A stretch of DNA of 22,419 nt, taken from the NCBI GenBank assembly GCA_044233745.1, contig JBIIJN010000042.1, positions 1 through 22,419 on the forward strand, given 5' to 3'. How positions within the stretch are numbered: the stretch's first letter is position 1; the number at the start of each line of letters is the position of its first letter. The notes beneath the pieces were generated by a model that saw only the letters and a list, made by a program, of their open reading frames with translations, ran no database searches and had not been told where the DNA came from. Made by a program: the position numbers and the translations under genes. This document shows, in pieces, positions 15,772 through 22,419 of the stretch. This DNA is from UBA6165 sp044233745 (GTDB lineage Bacteria; Bacteroidota; Bacteroidia; Flavobacteriales_D; Crocinitomicaceae).

Positions 15772-17133
15772 ATGAATATTGTTTGTGAAAATTTAGATGC
15801 ACTTAATGGTGTATTGAAAGTTCAAGTTGGTGCAGATGACTATAAGTCGAAGTATGACAAAACACTCGTAGATTATCGAAAAAAAGCCAACATTCCCGGT
15901 TTTCGTCCAGGTAAGGCACCAATGGGTTTTATTGTTAAGCAATATGGAAAAGCTGTATTGGCCGACGAATTGAATCGTTTGGTAAATGATGGCCTATATA
16001 AGTACATATCAGAAAACAATCTTCAAATTTTAGGTGCACCAATTCCTAAATCTGACGAAGAGGTGGTAGGCAATTGGGACAATCCAAGTGATTTTGAATT
16101 TGTATATGAAATAGGTTACGCGCCAAGTTTCGATATTCCGTTATCCGAAAAAGACACATTTGATTACTACCAAATTGCTATCGACAAAAAGTTGCTCGAT
16201 GAAGAGGTAGACAATATTCGCCGCAGATATGGTAAAATGGTTTCAACCGACACCATAGAAGGCAATGAAATAATTTCTTGTCATATTACCGAACTGGATG
16301 CTGAAGGCAATGTAAAAGATGCTGGAATTGACAAAAACACATCGTTTTCAATGGAATTGCTTTCAGACAAAAAAGTAATCAAAGCATTGAAAGATGCGAA
16401 AATAGGCGATGTTCTTGAACTTGAAGTTGCTAAACTTACCAAGGACAATAAAGATTTGGCGGCAATGCTTGGCGTTTCAGAAGCTGAATTGGGCGGTATT
16501 GGTCAAGTTTTTAAAGTTGAAATCAATGACGTGCGCATGATTGATCTCGCTGAATTGAATCAAGAGCTTTTCGATAAAATTTATGGTCCTGGTGTGGTTG
16601 CAAGCGAAGATGAACTGCGCACCAAAATTCAGGTTGATTTGGAAGCAATTTTCAACAAAAACGCTCAAGTGGTTTTCATGAATAAAATTTACGACCATTT
16701 GATGGAAAAAGTGAATCCTGAATTCCCAGTAGATTTCTTGAAGCGCTGGTTGAAATTGTCATCTGATAAACCGCTTACAGATGAACAGTGGGACAATGAA
16801 ATGGGCAATTATTTGAGATCTTTGAAATATCGCTTGATTCAAAACAAGGTGTTTGAAGGCAACAATGTTGAAATTTCATACACAGACATCATGGAGCATG
16901 CTAAAAACCTTTTGTTGGATAATTACAGACAATATGGTATTCCAACTGAAGACATTCCAGAACAAGAAATCATGCAGTCTGTTACTAGAATATTACAAGA
17001 CGAAGAGCAGCGCAATGAAATTCAAAGTCAAGTAACAGAGAGAAAATTTGAAGCACTTGTGTCAGGAATGGTCAAGAAAAAGGAGCGTAAGGTATCTTAC
17101 GAGGAATTTGTAGCGCTTTCGAAAAACGCTTAA
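15772..17133 (+). CDS. tig: Trigger factor, ribosome-associated chaperone
   Basis: The 453-aa protein binds the ribosome exit tunnel and shields nascent chains. The N-terminal ribosome-binding signature GFRPGKAP is at residues 43-50 (canonical GFRxGKxP), followed by VKQYG. The C-terminal chaperone arms show the usual helical, charged composition, with FELNQELFDK-like LNQELFDKIYG near 262-272 and FPVDFLKRWL near 325. The central region (about 150-245), where E. coli trigger factor has its FKBP-type prolyl isomerase, lacks the recognisable GGxA and FIPGFE motifs, so isomerase activity is doubtful. It is the first gene of the tig-clpP-clpX cluster, with a 73-nt gap to clpP. Its own promoter is not clear, so readthrough from the tRNA terminator is possible. 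Confidence 0.95.
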   Translation: MNIVCENLDALNGVLKVQVGADDYKSKYDKTLVDYRKKANIPGFRPGKAPMGFIVKQYGKAVLADELNRLVNDGLYKYISENNLQILGAPIPKSDEEVVGNWDNPSDFEFVYEIGYAPSFDIPLSEKDTFDYYQIAIDKKLLDEEVDNIRRRYGKMVSTDTIEGNEIISCHITELDAEGNVKDAGIDKNTSFSMELLSDKKVIKALKDAKIGDVLELEVAKLTKDNKDLAAMLGVSEAELGGIGQVFKVEINDVRMIDLAELNQELFDKIYGPGVVASEDELRTKIQVDLEAIFNKNAQVVFMNKIYDHLMEKVNPEFPVDFLKRWLKLSSDKPLTDEQWDNEMGNYLRSLKYRLIQNKVFEGNNVEISYTDIMEHAKNLLLDNYRQYGIPTEDIPEQEIMQSVTRILQDEEQRNEIQSQVTERKFEALVSGMVKKKERKVSYEEFVALSKNA

Positions 17134-17179
17134 TACCTCTTTTTTTTATCAACAATTCTGATGCGTTTTACAGATTCAC

Positions 17180-17205
17180 TAATTTTAGGGCTTAAAACTA
17201 TAAAA
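17180..17205 (+). promoter_or_regulatory. candidate promoter/leader of clpP
   Basis: TAATTTTA (17180-17187) is close to TAnnTTTG and is followed by CTTAAAACTATAAAA (17191-17205), one base before the ATG. The same 15-mer occurs at the same distance before the gene at 19265. A near -33 element (TTC at 17156-17158) is weak. No terminator hairpin is seen between tig and clpP, so this may be an internal promoter in an operon. Confidence 0.4.
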
Positions 17206-17206
17206 A

Positions 17207-17872
17207 ATGGACTACAACGAATTTAAAAAATACGCAACTAAACATCAAGGCATCAGCAGTATGCACCTTGATAATTACATTGAATCGTCTTTAACGCCAT
17301 ATATCATTGAAGAGCGCCAGTTGAACGTTGCTCAAATGGATGTTTTTTCGCGTTTGATGATGGACAGAATCATTTTCTTGGGAACAGGAATATATGATCA
17401 AGTGGCTAATATCATCACAGCACAATTGCTTTTCTTGGAATCGGTGGACGCCAAAAAGGACATTCAGATTTATTTGAATTCTCCAGGTGGATCTGTGTAT
17501 GCGGGACTTGGTATTTATGATACGATGCAATACATCCAACCCGATGTTGCAACAATTTGCACGGGTATGGCCGCTTCTATGGGTGCAGTTTTGCTTTGTG
17601 CAGGTGCCGATGGAAAACGTTCTGCTTTGAGACATTCGCGTGTTATGATTCATCAACCACTAGGCGGTGCTCAAGGTCAGGCTTCAGATATCGAAATCAC
17701 AGCCCGCGAGATTCAAAAATTGAAGAAGGAACTGTATACCATCATTGCCAATCATTCTAAGCAAGATTACGAAAAGGTTTGGGCCGATAGTGATCGCGAT
17801 TATTGGATGACTGCCCAAGAAGCCAAAGATTATGGCATGGTAGATGAAGTTTTACTTCGCAATGTAAAATAA
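17207..17872 (+). CDS. clpP: ClpP, ATP-dependent Clp protease proteolytic subunit
   Basis: The 221-aa serine protease subunit forms the tetradecameric chamber that degrades substrates unfolded by ClpX. The triad is visible: S124 in GMAASMG, H149 in MIHQP and D198 in SDRDYW. The S-H and H-D spacings of 25 and 49 equal those of the E. coli enzyme. The protein carries an N-terminal stretch of about 25 residues more than the mature E. coli subunit, which may be a processed propeptide. The C-terminus (DYGMVDEVLLRNVK) is intact. It lies between tig and clpX, 15 nt from clpX. Confidence 0.97.
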   Translation: MDYNEFKKYATKHQGISSMHLDNYIESSLTPYIIEERQLNVAQMDVFSRLMMDRIIFLGTGIYDQVANIITAQLLFLESVDAKKDIQIYLNSPGGSVYAGLGIYDTMQYIQPDVATICTGMAASMGAVLLCAGADGKRSALRHSRVMIHQPLGGAQGQASDIEITAREIQKLKKELYTIIANHSKQDYEKVWADSDRDYWMTAQEAKDYGMVDEVLLRNVK

Positions 17873-17887
17873 TTTAAGTGATTTTTA

Positions 17888-19126
17888 ATGGCTAAGAAAG
17901 ATTCTAGTTGTTCTTTTTGTGGAAGGTCTTCCAACCAAGTGGAATTGATGATTACAGGTATTAGTGGTAATATCTGTAATCATTGTGTTGATCAAGCGCA
18001 ATCTATTTCGCAATCTTCTGCTTCAAGTAAACCGAAAGCCTCAAAAAGTGCGGCAAAAAAGTCTTCTTTAAAGCCTATAGACATCATGCGTGGTTTGAAT
18101 GAATACGTAATCGGTCAAGATGATGCCAAAAAAGTATTGTCTGTTGCCGTTTACAACCATTACAAACGGATTGATTTTGACAACGACAGGGCATTGGATG
18201 AGGTGGAAATTGAAAAATCGAACATCATCATGGTGGGGCGCACAGGTACGGGTAAAACCTTGCTTGCAAAGACGATTGCTAGGATGTTGAATGTGCCATT
18301 TTGTATTGCCGACGCCACAGTGCTTACTGAAGCAGGTTATGTTGGCGAAGATGTGGAGAGCATTCTGTCGCGCTTGTTGCAAGCCGCAGACTATGATGTT
18401 GCACTTGCCGAGCGAGGCATCGTTTTTATTGATGAAATTGACAAGGTTGCACGAAAATCTGATAATCCTTCAATTACCAGAGACGTTTCTGGAGAAGGTG
18501 TGCAGCAAGCCCTTTTGAAATTACTTGAAGGAGCTACTGTCAATGTGCCACCTCAAGGCGGGCGCAAACATCCCGAGCAAAAAATGATTCAAGTAAACAC
18601 CAAGAATATCCTATTTGTATGTGGTGGCGCCTTTGATGGTGTGGAGAAAATAATTGCGCGCAGGGTAAACAAACAAGCCATTGGTTTTAGCTCTAAAGAT
18701 GGCAGCATTATTGACCAGAGCAATTTGTTACAATACATCAGCCCAGCAGACTTGAAACAATTCGGATTAATTCCAGAGCTTATCGGTCGTTTTCCGTCTT
18801 TGACTTATTTAGAACCTTTAACGGCTGCAAGTCTAAAAATGATTCTTACCGAACCAAAAAATGCGCTTGTCAAACAATACATTAAGTTGTTTGAACTAGA
18901 TGGTATACAACTTTCTTTTGACGATGAAGCCTTAGATTTTATGGTTGAAAAAGCCATTGAATTTGGATTAGGAGCACGTGGACTCAGAACCATTTGTGAA
19001 GCGATTTTGACAGATGACATGTTTGATGCACCTTCTTCCAACGATGTTACAGAATTGCGCATCACAGGTGATTATGCCATGGAGCGTATTTCTAAATCCA
19101 AGCTCAACACGCTCAAAGTAGCCTAA
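17888..19126 (+). CDS. clpX: ClpX, AAA+ unfoldase of the ClpXP protease
   Basis: The 412-aa protein recognises, unfolds and feeds substrates to ClpP. The N-terminal zinc-binding domain has CSFC and CNHC pairs within the first 35 residues. It is followed by a Ser/Lys-rich linker (about 38-60). The AAA+ module has Walker A GRTGTGKT at 117-124, Walker B FIDEIDK with D182, E183 and D185, and a sensor/pore region GYVGEDVESIL. The ClpP-docking loop contains AIGF (in NKQAIGFSSK). GARGLR of sensor 2 is near the C-terminus. The start at 17888 places the zinc domain at the very N-terminus, as in the family. No clear terminator follows it in the 138 nt before the next gene. Confidence 0.97.
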   Translation: MAKKDSSCSFCGRSSNQVELMITGISGNICNHCVDQAQSISQSSASSKPKASKSAAKKSSLKPIDIMRGLNEYVIGQDDAKKVLSVAVYNHYKRIDFDNDRALDEVEIEKSNIIMVGRTGTGKTLLAKTIARMLNVPFCIADATVLTEAGYVGEDVESILSRLLQAADYDVALAERGIVFIDEIDKVARKSDNPSITRDVSGEGVQQALLKLLEGATVNVPPQGGRKHPEQKMIQVNTKNILFVCGGAFDGVEKIIARRVNKQAIGFSSKDGSIIDQSNLLQYISPADLKQFGLIPELIGRFPSLTYLEPLTAASLKMILTEPKNALVKQYIKLFELDGIQLSFDDEALDFMVEKAIEFGLGARGLRTICEAILTDDMFDAPSSNDVTELRITGDYAMERISKSKLNTLKVA

Positions 19127-19237
19127 TCGCTCTGATTTTCAAATGTATATCGTGATACTTGTGCAATAGATCAACTCCATTGCAGCTCAATATATGCCGT
19201 TTATACCTATTTCGAAAACAATATTCATTGAAATTTG

Positions 19238-19263
19238 TATTTTAGCCCCTTAAAACTATAAAA
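19238..19263 (+). promoter_or_regulatory. candidate promoter/leader of the T9SS cargo gene
   Basis: TATTTTAG (19238-19245) is followed by CCC and then CTTAAAACTATAAAA (19249-19263), one base before the ATG at 19265. TATTTTAG is the same -7-like box as before the barrel operon at 11538-11545. No TTG is at the normal spacing, so only the -7 part is supported. Confidence 0.45.
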
Positions 19264-19264
19264 C

Positions 19265-20299
19265 ATGAAAAAATATTTATTTTCTATTTTCGGATTGACC
19301 ACTATGAGCTTTGGTTTATTCGGACAAACTTGGAATTTTTCTAATGAGCCAAGTATTGATGCAACCACCACGCTGTATTTGGTTGATACTACTGCTGCTA
19401 ATCTTGGAAATATTATTGGGAGTGGACAAACGTGGGATTTCTCTGCCCTCGGTGGCTATGAAGACAATACTAGAATCTTATCGGTAATTGACCCGACAGG
19501 AGATGTTAGTTTTCCAAATGCATCACACATGCTTATGATTCCTGGTTTTGTGAATACGGCCTATACGTATGAAGAAGGAACCAATGATAAATTGGCGCAT
19601 GGCTATCAATTTGAATTGCCAGATTTGGGCGTGGTTACCTTTGTTTTCTCTGATTTGCAAAAAATGTTGCAATTCCCAACTACATTGGGCACAACATTTA
19701 CGGACAACATGTCTGGCACCTTGACTATTTTCGATGAAGACAATCAAGCTGAGGGTCAAACTTGGGTTACAGCTGATGGTACAGGAACATTAATTCTAGC
19801 CAATGGTGTACAGCACACCAATGTTTTAAGAATTCAAACGTTAGACACGCTTTATGCCGATATCACATTGACTATCTTGCCTGTGCCAACTTCTGTAACA
19901 ATTGTTCGCGAAACCTTCGATTATGTAAAAGACGGAACATCCGATTTCTCTTTGTTTACACATGCCAGTTTGAAAATTTTGAATCCAATTATTGGTGAAA
20001 TCAAAATCACAGTAGTGTTGAGTTCAGAAAATCCAACTGTATTTGCCAATATTGACAACAATACAATTGCTGCTGTTCAAGTGTATCCTAATCCGAGCAA
20101 CGGTGTTTTTACGGTAAGCAATAATGATGCAATTGAAGCCACAGTTTCAGTGGTAGATGTAATAGGTCGTGTTGTTTTTGTTGCTGCTCCTTCAAATGAA
20201 AATATCCAAGTGGATTTGAGCCAAGAATTGCCGGGAATTTACTTTGTACAGGTAGTTCGTGCAGGTATCACAACTGTTGAAAAAGTGATTATCAAGTAA
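19265..20299 (+). CDS. Exported protein of unknown function with T9SS type A sorting domain
   Basis: The 344-aa product has a signal peptide (MKKYLFSIFGLTTMSFGLFGQ). Its body is beta-rich with the segment SGQTWDFSALGG (about 57-68), a pattern seen in secreted Bacteroidota proteins whose function is not known to me. No catalytic motif is evident and there are no cysteines in the mature part. From about residue 277 (YPNPSNGVFTV) to the end (TTVEKVIIK) it carries a type A T9SS sorting domain, so it should be delivered to the cell surface. It is probably a single-gene unit, with a promoter-like box upstream and an intrinsic terminator 20 nt after the stop. Confidence 0.78.
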   Translation: MKKYLFSIFGLTTMSFGLFGQTWNFSNEPSIDATTTLYLVDTTAANLGNIIGSGQTWDFSALGGYEDNTRILSVIDPTGDVSFPNASHMLMIPGFVNTAYTYEEGTNDKLAHGYQFELPDLGVVTFVFSDLQKMLQFPTTLGTTFTDNMSGTLTIFDEDNQAEGQTWVTADGTGTLILANGVQHTNVLRIQTLDTLYADITLTILPVPTSVTIVRETFDYVKDGTSDFSLFTHASLKILNPIIGEIKITVVLSSENPTVFANIDNNTIAAVQVYPNPSNGVFTVSNNDAIEATVSVVDVIGRVVFVAAPSNENIQVDLSQELPGIYFVQVVRAGITTVEKVIIK

Positions 20300-20313
20300 T
20301 CCCTATTTATATG

Positions 20314-20321
20314 TAATTTTG
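20314..20321 (+). promoter_or_regulatory. candidate -7 element of rarA, overlapping the upstream terminator
   Basis: TAATTTTG matches TAnnTTTG exactly and lies directly against the left arm of the terminator hairpin at 20322. A start site 5-8 nt downstream would fall inside that arm and leave a leader of roughly 28 nt for rarA. No TTG is found at the expected -33 spacing. Confidence 0.45.
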
Positions 20322-20354
20322 ACCGCTCTGTTCTTATACAGGGCGGTTTTTTTT
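20322..20354 (+). terminator. intrinsic terminator after the T9SS cargo gene, abutting the rarA start codon
   Basis: ACCGCTCTG (20322-20330) pairs with CAGGGCGGT (20339-20347) in a 9-bp stem with one G-T pair and an 8-nt loop. T's run from 20347 to 20354, and the rarA ATG follows at 20355 without any gap. Confidence 0.88.
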
Positions 20355-21638
20355 ATGTCTGGTCATATCCCTCTTGCCGAACGTTTGCGTCCCAATTCTC
20401 TTGATGAATACTTGGGGCAACGTCACCTTATGGCGCCCAATGCAGGTTTGCGCAGGGCTATTGATTCAGGTGTGCTTCCCTCTTTGATTTTGTGGGGACC
20501 ACCTGGCGTAGGAAAAACGACCTTGGCCAACTTGATTGCAAAAAAAATGGACCGCCCGTTTTACAGCTTGAGCGCGGTGCATTCTGGAGTGAAAGAAGTG
20601 CGAGAAGTGATCGCACAAGCCGAACAAAACACCATTTTTAACGCTGGAAAAAGCCCAATTTTATTTATCGATGAAATCCATCGTTTTTCAAAATCGCAAC
20701 AGGATTCTTTACTTGGAGCTGTTGAAAAGGGCGCCGTAACTCTCATTGGCGCAACCACTGAAAATCCATCTTTCGAAGTAATATCGGCACTTTTATCTCG
20801 CTGTCAAGTCTATGTTTTAGAATCTCATAGTATTGAGGATTTGCAACATTTACTCAACAAGGCCATGCAGGAGGATTCAATTTTGTCGAAGCGCGATATA
20901 GAACTCAGAGAAACCGAAGCCTTGTTCAAGCTCTCTGGTGGAGATGCCCGCAGATTGCTCAATGTTTTTGAATTGGTGGTGGGCACAATTGCTAATGACC
21001 CTGTTGTTATTACCAATGACGTAGTGTTGTCGTCGGCGCAACAAAATACAGTGCTTTATGATAAAACTGGAGAACAACATTATGATATTGTTTCGGCTTT
21101 TATCAAATCTATTCGCGGTAGCGACGGCAATGGCGCTGTTTATTGGTTGGCGCGCATGGTTGAGGGCGGCGAAGACCCAAAATTCATTGCACGACGCATG
21201 TTGATATTGGCGTCTGAAGATATTGGTTTGGCAAATCCCACGGCTCTAGTAATCGCCAACACAACTTTCCAATCTGTACAAATGATTGGTTGGCCTGAAT
21301 CGCGGATTATTCTGTCGCAATGTGCTATTTATTTGGCTCATTCTCCAAAGGGAAATGCAGCGTATGTTGCTATAAACAAAGCACAGCGCGTGGTCCGTGA
21401 TACGGGTGATTTATCGGTTCCAATTCATTTGCGAAACGCCCCAACAAAATTAATGAAAAGCATGGGTTATGGAGAAGAGTATCAATATCCACACGATTTT
21501 CAAGGTAATTTTATTGTACAAGAATACCTGCCTGATGCCATAAGTGGGTTAAATTTTATTGAGCCTGGCACATCACCAAAAGAGAAAGAGGTGCTTGATG
21601 CTTTGCAAATTAGATTCAACGGAAAATATAAAAAATGA
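20355..21638 (+). CDS. rarA: RarA (MgsA), replication-associated recombination AAA+ ATPase
   Basis: The 427-aa protein belongs to the RarA/MgsA/WRNIP1 family of clamp-loader-like AAA+ ATPases that act at stalled replication forks. It has Walker A GPPGVGKT at 48-55, Walker B FIDEIHR with D106 and E107, then SKSQQD and GATTENPSFE. The C-terminal tetramerisation region carries DGNGAVYWLARM, ARRMLILASEDIGLANP and AHSPKGNAAY, all typical of the family. I chose the ATG at 20355 (MSGHIPLAERLRP), because a further upstream TTG would place the terminator stem inside the coding region. The last codons overlap the next gene in an ATGA. Confidence 0.95.
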   Translation: MSGHIPLAERLRPNSLDEYLGQRHLMAPNAGLRRAIDSGVLPSLILWGPPGVGKTTLANLIAKKMDRPFYSLSAVHSGVKEVREVIAQAEQNTIFNAGKSPILFIDEIHRFSKSQQDSLLGAVEKGAVTLIGATTENPSFEVISALLSRCQVYVLESHSIEDLQHLLNKAMQEDSILSKRDIELRETEALFKLSGGDARRLLNVFELVVGTIANDPVVITNDVVLSSAQQNTVLYDKTGEQHYDIVSAFIKSIRGSDGNGAVYWLARMVEGGEDPKFIARRMLILASEDIGLANPTALVIANTTFQSVQMIGWPESRIILSQCAIYLAHSPKGNAAYVAINKAQRVVRDTGDLSVPIHLRNAPTKLMKSMGYGEEYQYPHDFQGNFIVQEYLPDAISGLNFIEPGTSPKEKEVLDALQIRFNGKYKK

Positions 21639-22117
21639 AGGAACTATTTATCATCCGTCACGCCAAAACAGAACGCATTCAACCCAATCAAAGGGATATT
21701 GATCGTGAGCTAAATGACCGTGGTTTGCGGCAATGTGAAGACCTTGCGAAATACCTAAAATCAACATGGCGCCCAGTGGATACCATAATGGTTTCTGATG
21801 CCAAACGAACGAGAATGACCTATACATCCTTGCAAGAGGTTTGTACCGGAAGCGTTGTCGAATATTTTGCTGATTTGTACTTGGCTCCGGCTCAGGGAAT
21901 AATGTCAGTGATTGCAGCTCGTGGAGCGTATTCTAATTCTGTGGTGATTATCGGGCACAACGATGGCTTAAGTGAACTCGTTTCTTATTTTTTAAATGAT
22001 TATCAACACGTGCCAACTTCTGGATATTTGCATTTTAGATTTGATGTTGATAATTGGGGACTTATTACGCGCGGATCTGGAATTTTACAAGACAAATTCT
22101 TTTCTGAAGTTAAATAG
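21635..22117 (+). CDS. SixA-like histidine phosphatase
   Basis: The 160-aa single-domain protein is a branch-2-free, short histidine phosphatase. RHAKTE with the catalytic H9 starts the chain (RHG-type motif), ELNDRGLRQC follows, and H108 in IIGHNDGLSEL is the second active-site histidine. Length and motifs match SixA, which removes phosphate from histidine phosphotransfer domains in E. coli. Here the substrate is unknown. It overlaps rarA by 4 nt (ATGA), so translation is probably coupled. No intrinsic terminator is seen, only a 16-nt palindrome shortly after the stop. Confidence 0.87.
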   Translation: MKELFIIRHAKTERIQPNQRDIDRELNDRGLRQCEDLAKYLKSTWRPVDTIMVSDAKRTRMTYTSLQEVCTGSVVEYFADLYLAPAQGIMSVIAARGAYSNSVVIIGHNDGLSELVSYFLNDYQHVPTSGYLHFRFDVDNWGLITRGSGILQDKFFSEVK

Positions 22118-22127
22118 GGTTTTATTT

Positions 22128-22143
22128 CTTGACCTAGGTTAAG
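22128..22143. other. 16-nt palindrome after the histidine phosphatase gene
   Basis: CTTGACCTAGGTTAAG is self-complementary over its full length apart from one G-T pair. No T-tract follows on the plus strand, so it is a poor intrinsic terminator. It could be a protein-binding site or chance. Confidence 0.3.
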
Positions 22144-22221
22144 AACAAATCCTCATCTCAAACGTACTTTTGTCATAATATAATTTACTAGGCGCAATCA
22201 TACCACAATGTTGGTTATAAG

Positions 22222-22343
22222 AGATTTCTCCGAACAAGTTCGTCGAAATGACAGGTCCAGTGGGTAATCTATCGTCGCGCTATGCGCGACGCCTCCCCCT
22301 CTTCTTAGTCTGTCATTTCGACGTGTGAAACACGGAGAAATCT
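22222..22343. repeat. 122-bp cloverleaf-like inverted repeat (REP/MITE-like element)
   Basis: The outer arms are AGATTTCTCCG (22222-22232) against CGGAGAAATCT (22333-22343), and the inner arms are CGTCGAAATGACA (22241-22253) against TGTCATTTCGACG (22311-22323). Both pairings are perfect. Between outer and inner arms each side has its own small hairpin, CGAAC-AA-GTTCG (22231-22242) and CGTGT-GAA-ACACG (22322-22334). The middle contains GTCGCGC-TAT-GCGCGAC (22274-22290). A single strand could thus fold into a 24-bp interrupted stem with two side hairpins and a tip hairpin. Its position between genes and its form suggest a repetitive extragenic palindrome or a small non-autonomous mobile element. 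Copy number cannot be seen from this window. Confidence 0.75.
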
Positions 22344-22419
22344 ATATAAATCAATGCTTTAAATTGAGAATTAGATTCAATATTCAAATTTTAGTGGTAC
22401 GTTTGCGAATAGTCAAATA

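Larger units (their letters stand above)
22118..22419. other. 302-base gene-free tail
   Basis: Apart from the palindrome at 22128-22143 and the structured repeat at 22222-22343, I see no coding frame of note. TACGTTTG at 22398-22405 matches the -7 consensus and may belong to a promoter of a gene beyond the window, but no -33 TTG accompanies it. Confidence 0.5.

Noticed and set aside
19162..19184. TGCAAT/ATTGCA inverted repeat after clpX as a terminator
   Set aside because: The stem is only 6 bp with an 11-nt loop, and no T-tract follows.
20319..20354. TTG-initiated extension of rarA
   Set aside because: The extension consists of the terminator stem and T-tract, and the extra residues are not part of the RarA family.

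Overview
The window looks like a chromosomal segment of a member of the Bacteroidota (Flavobacteriia- or Sphingobacteriia-like). The support is four type IX secretion system (T9SS) cargo proteins, three with a C-terminal type A sorting domain (YPNP start) and one with a gliding-motility-type (type B) domain. There are also candidate promoters of the form TAnnTTTG, A/T-rich leaders without Shine-Dalgarno sequences, and housekeeping proteins with phylum-style features. No integrase, IS element, phage gene or CRISPR array is visible, and most of the content is ordinary core genome.

Layout. (1) 1-6011, plus strand: a tight gene string with the 3' end of a probable RmlC-type epimerase, a WecA-like sugar-1-phosphate transferase, uvrA, a LOG-family protein and a PlsC-like acyltransferase, with gaps of 4, 37, 6 and 15 nt. 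(2) 6136-15419, minus strand: a cell-surface block. In transcription order it has a glycine-rich/PKD protein with a type B T9SS domain, a DUF4886/SGNH-like protein with a type A domain, a small outer-membrane barrel protein that overlaps a helix-hairpin-helix plus barrel protein by an ATGA, and a CotH-like protein kinase with a type A domain. (3) 15607-15688: tRNA-Leu(UAG) with its own promoter and terminator. (4) 15772-19126, plus strand: trigger factor, clpP and clpX, the classical protein-quality-control cluster. (5) 19265-22117, plus strand: a T9SS cargo protein of unknown function, then rarA and a SixA-like histidine phosphatase coupled by an ATGA overlap. (6) 22118-22419: no gene, but a 122-bp structured inverted repeat.

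How the parts fit. The first block mixes envelope polysaccharide/lipid synthesis with DNA repair. The second block is exported to the outer membrane or cell surface, and its cargo would depend on T9SS machinery that is not encoded here. The tig-clpP-clpX cluster handles nascent-chain folding and ATP-dependent proteolysis.

The items most worth a second look are non-coding. They are a cloverleaf-like inverted repeat at 22222-22343 whose side hairpins differ in sequence but both stay palindromic, a promoter-like box overlapping a terminator directly before rarA, and a 15-nt identical leader at the same distance from the clpP and 19265 start codons. I did not find a clear previously undescribed multi-gene system. 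The closest candidate is the barrel plus helix-hairpin-helix barrel pair at 8602-11522.
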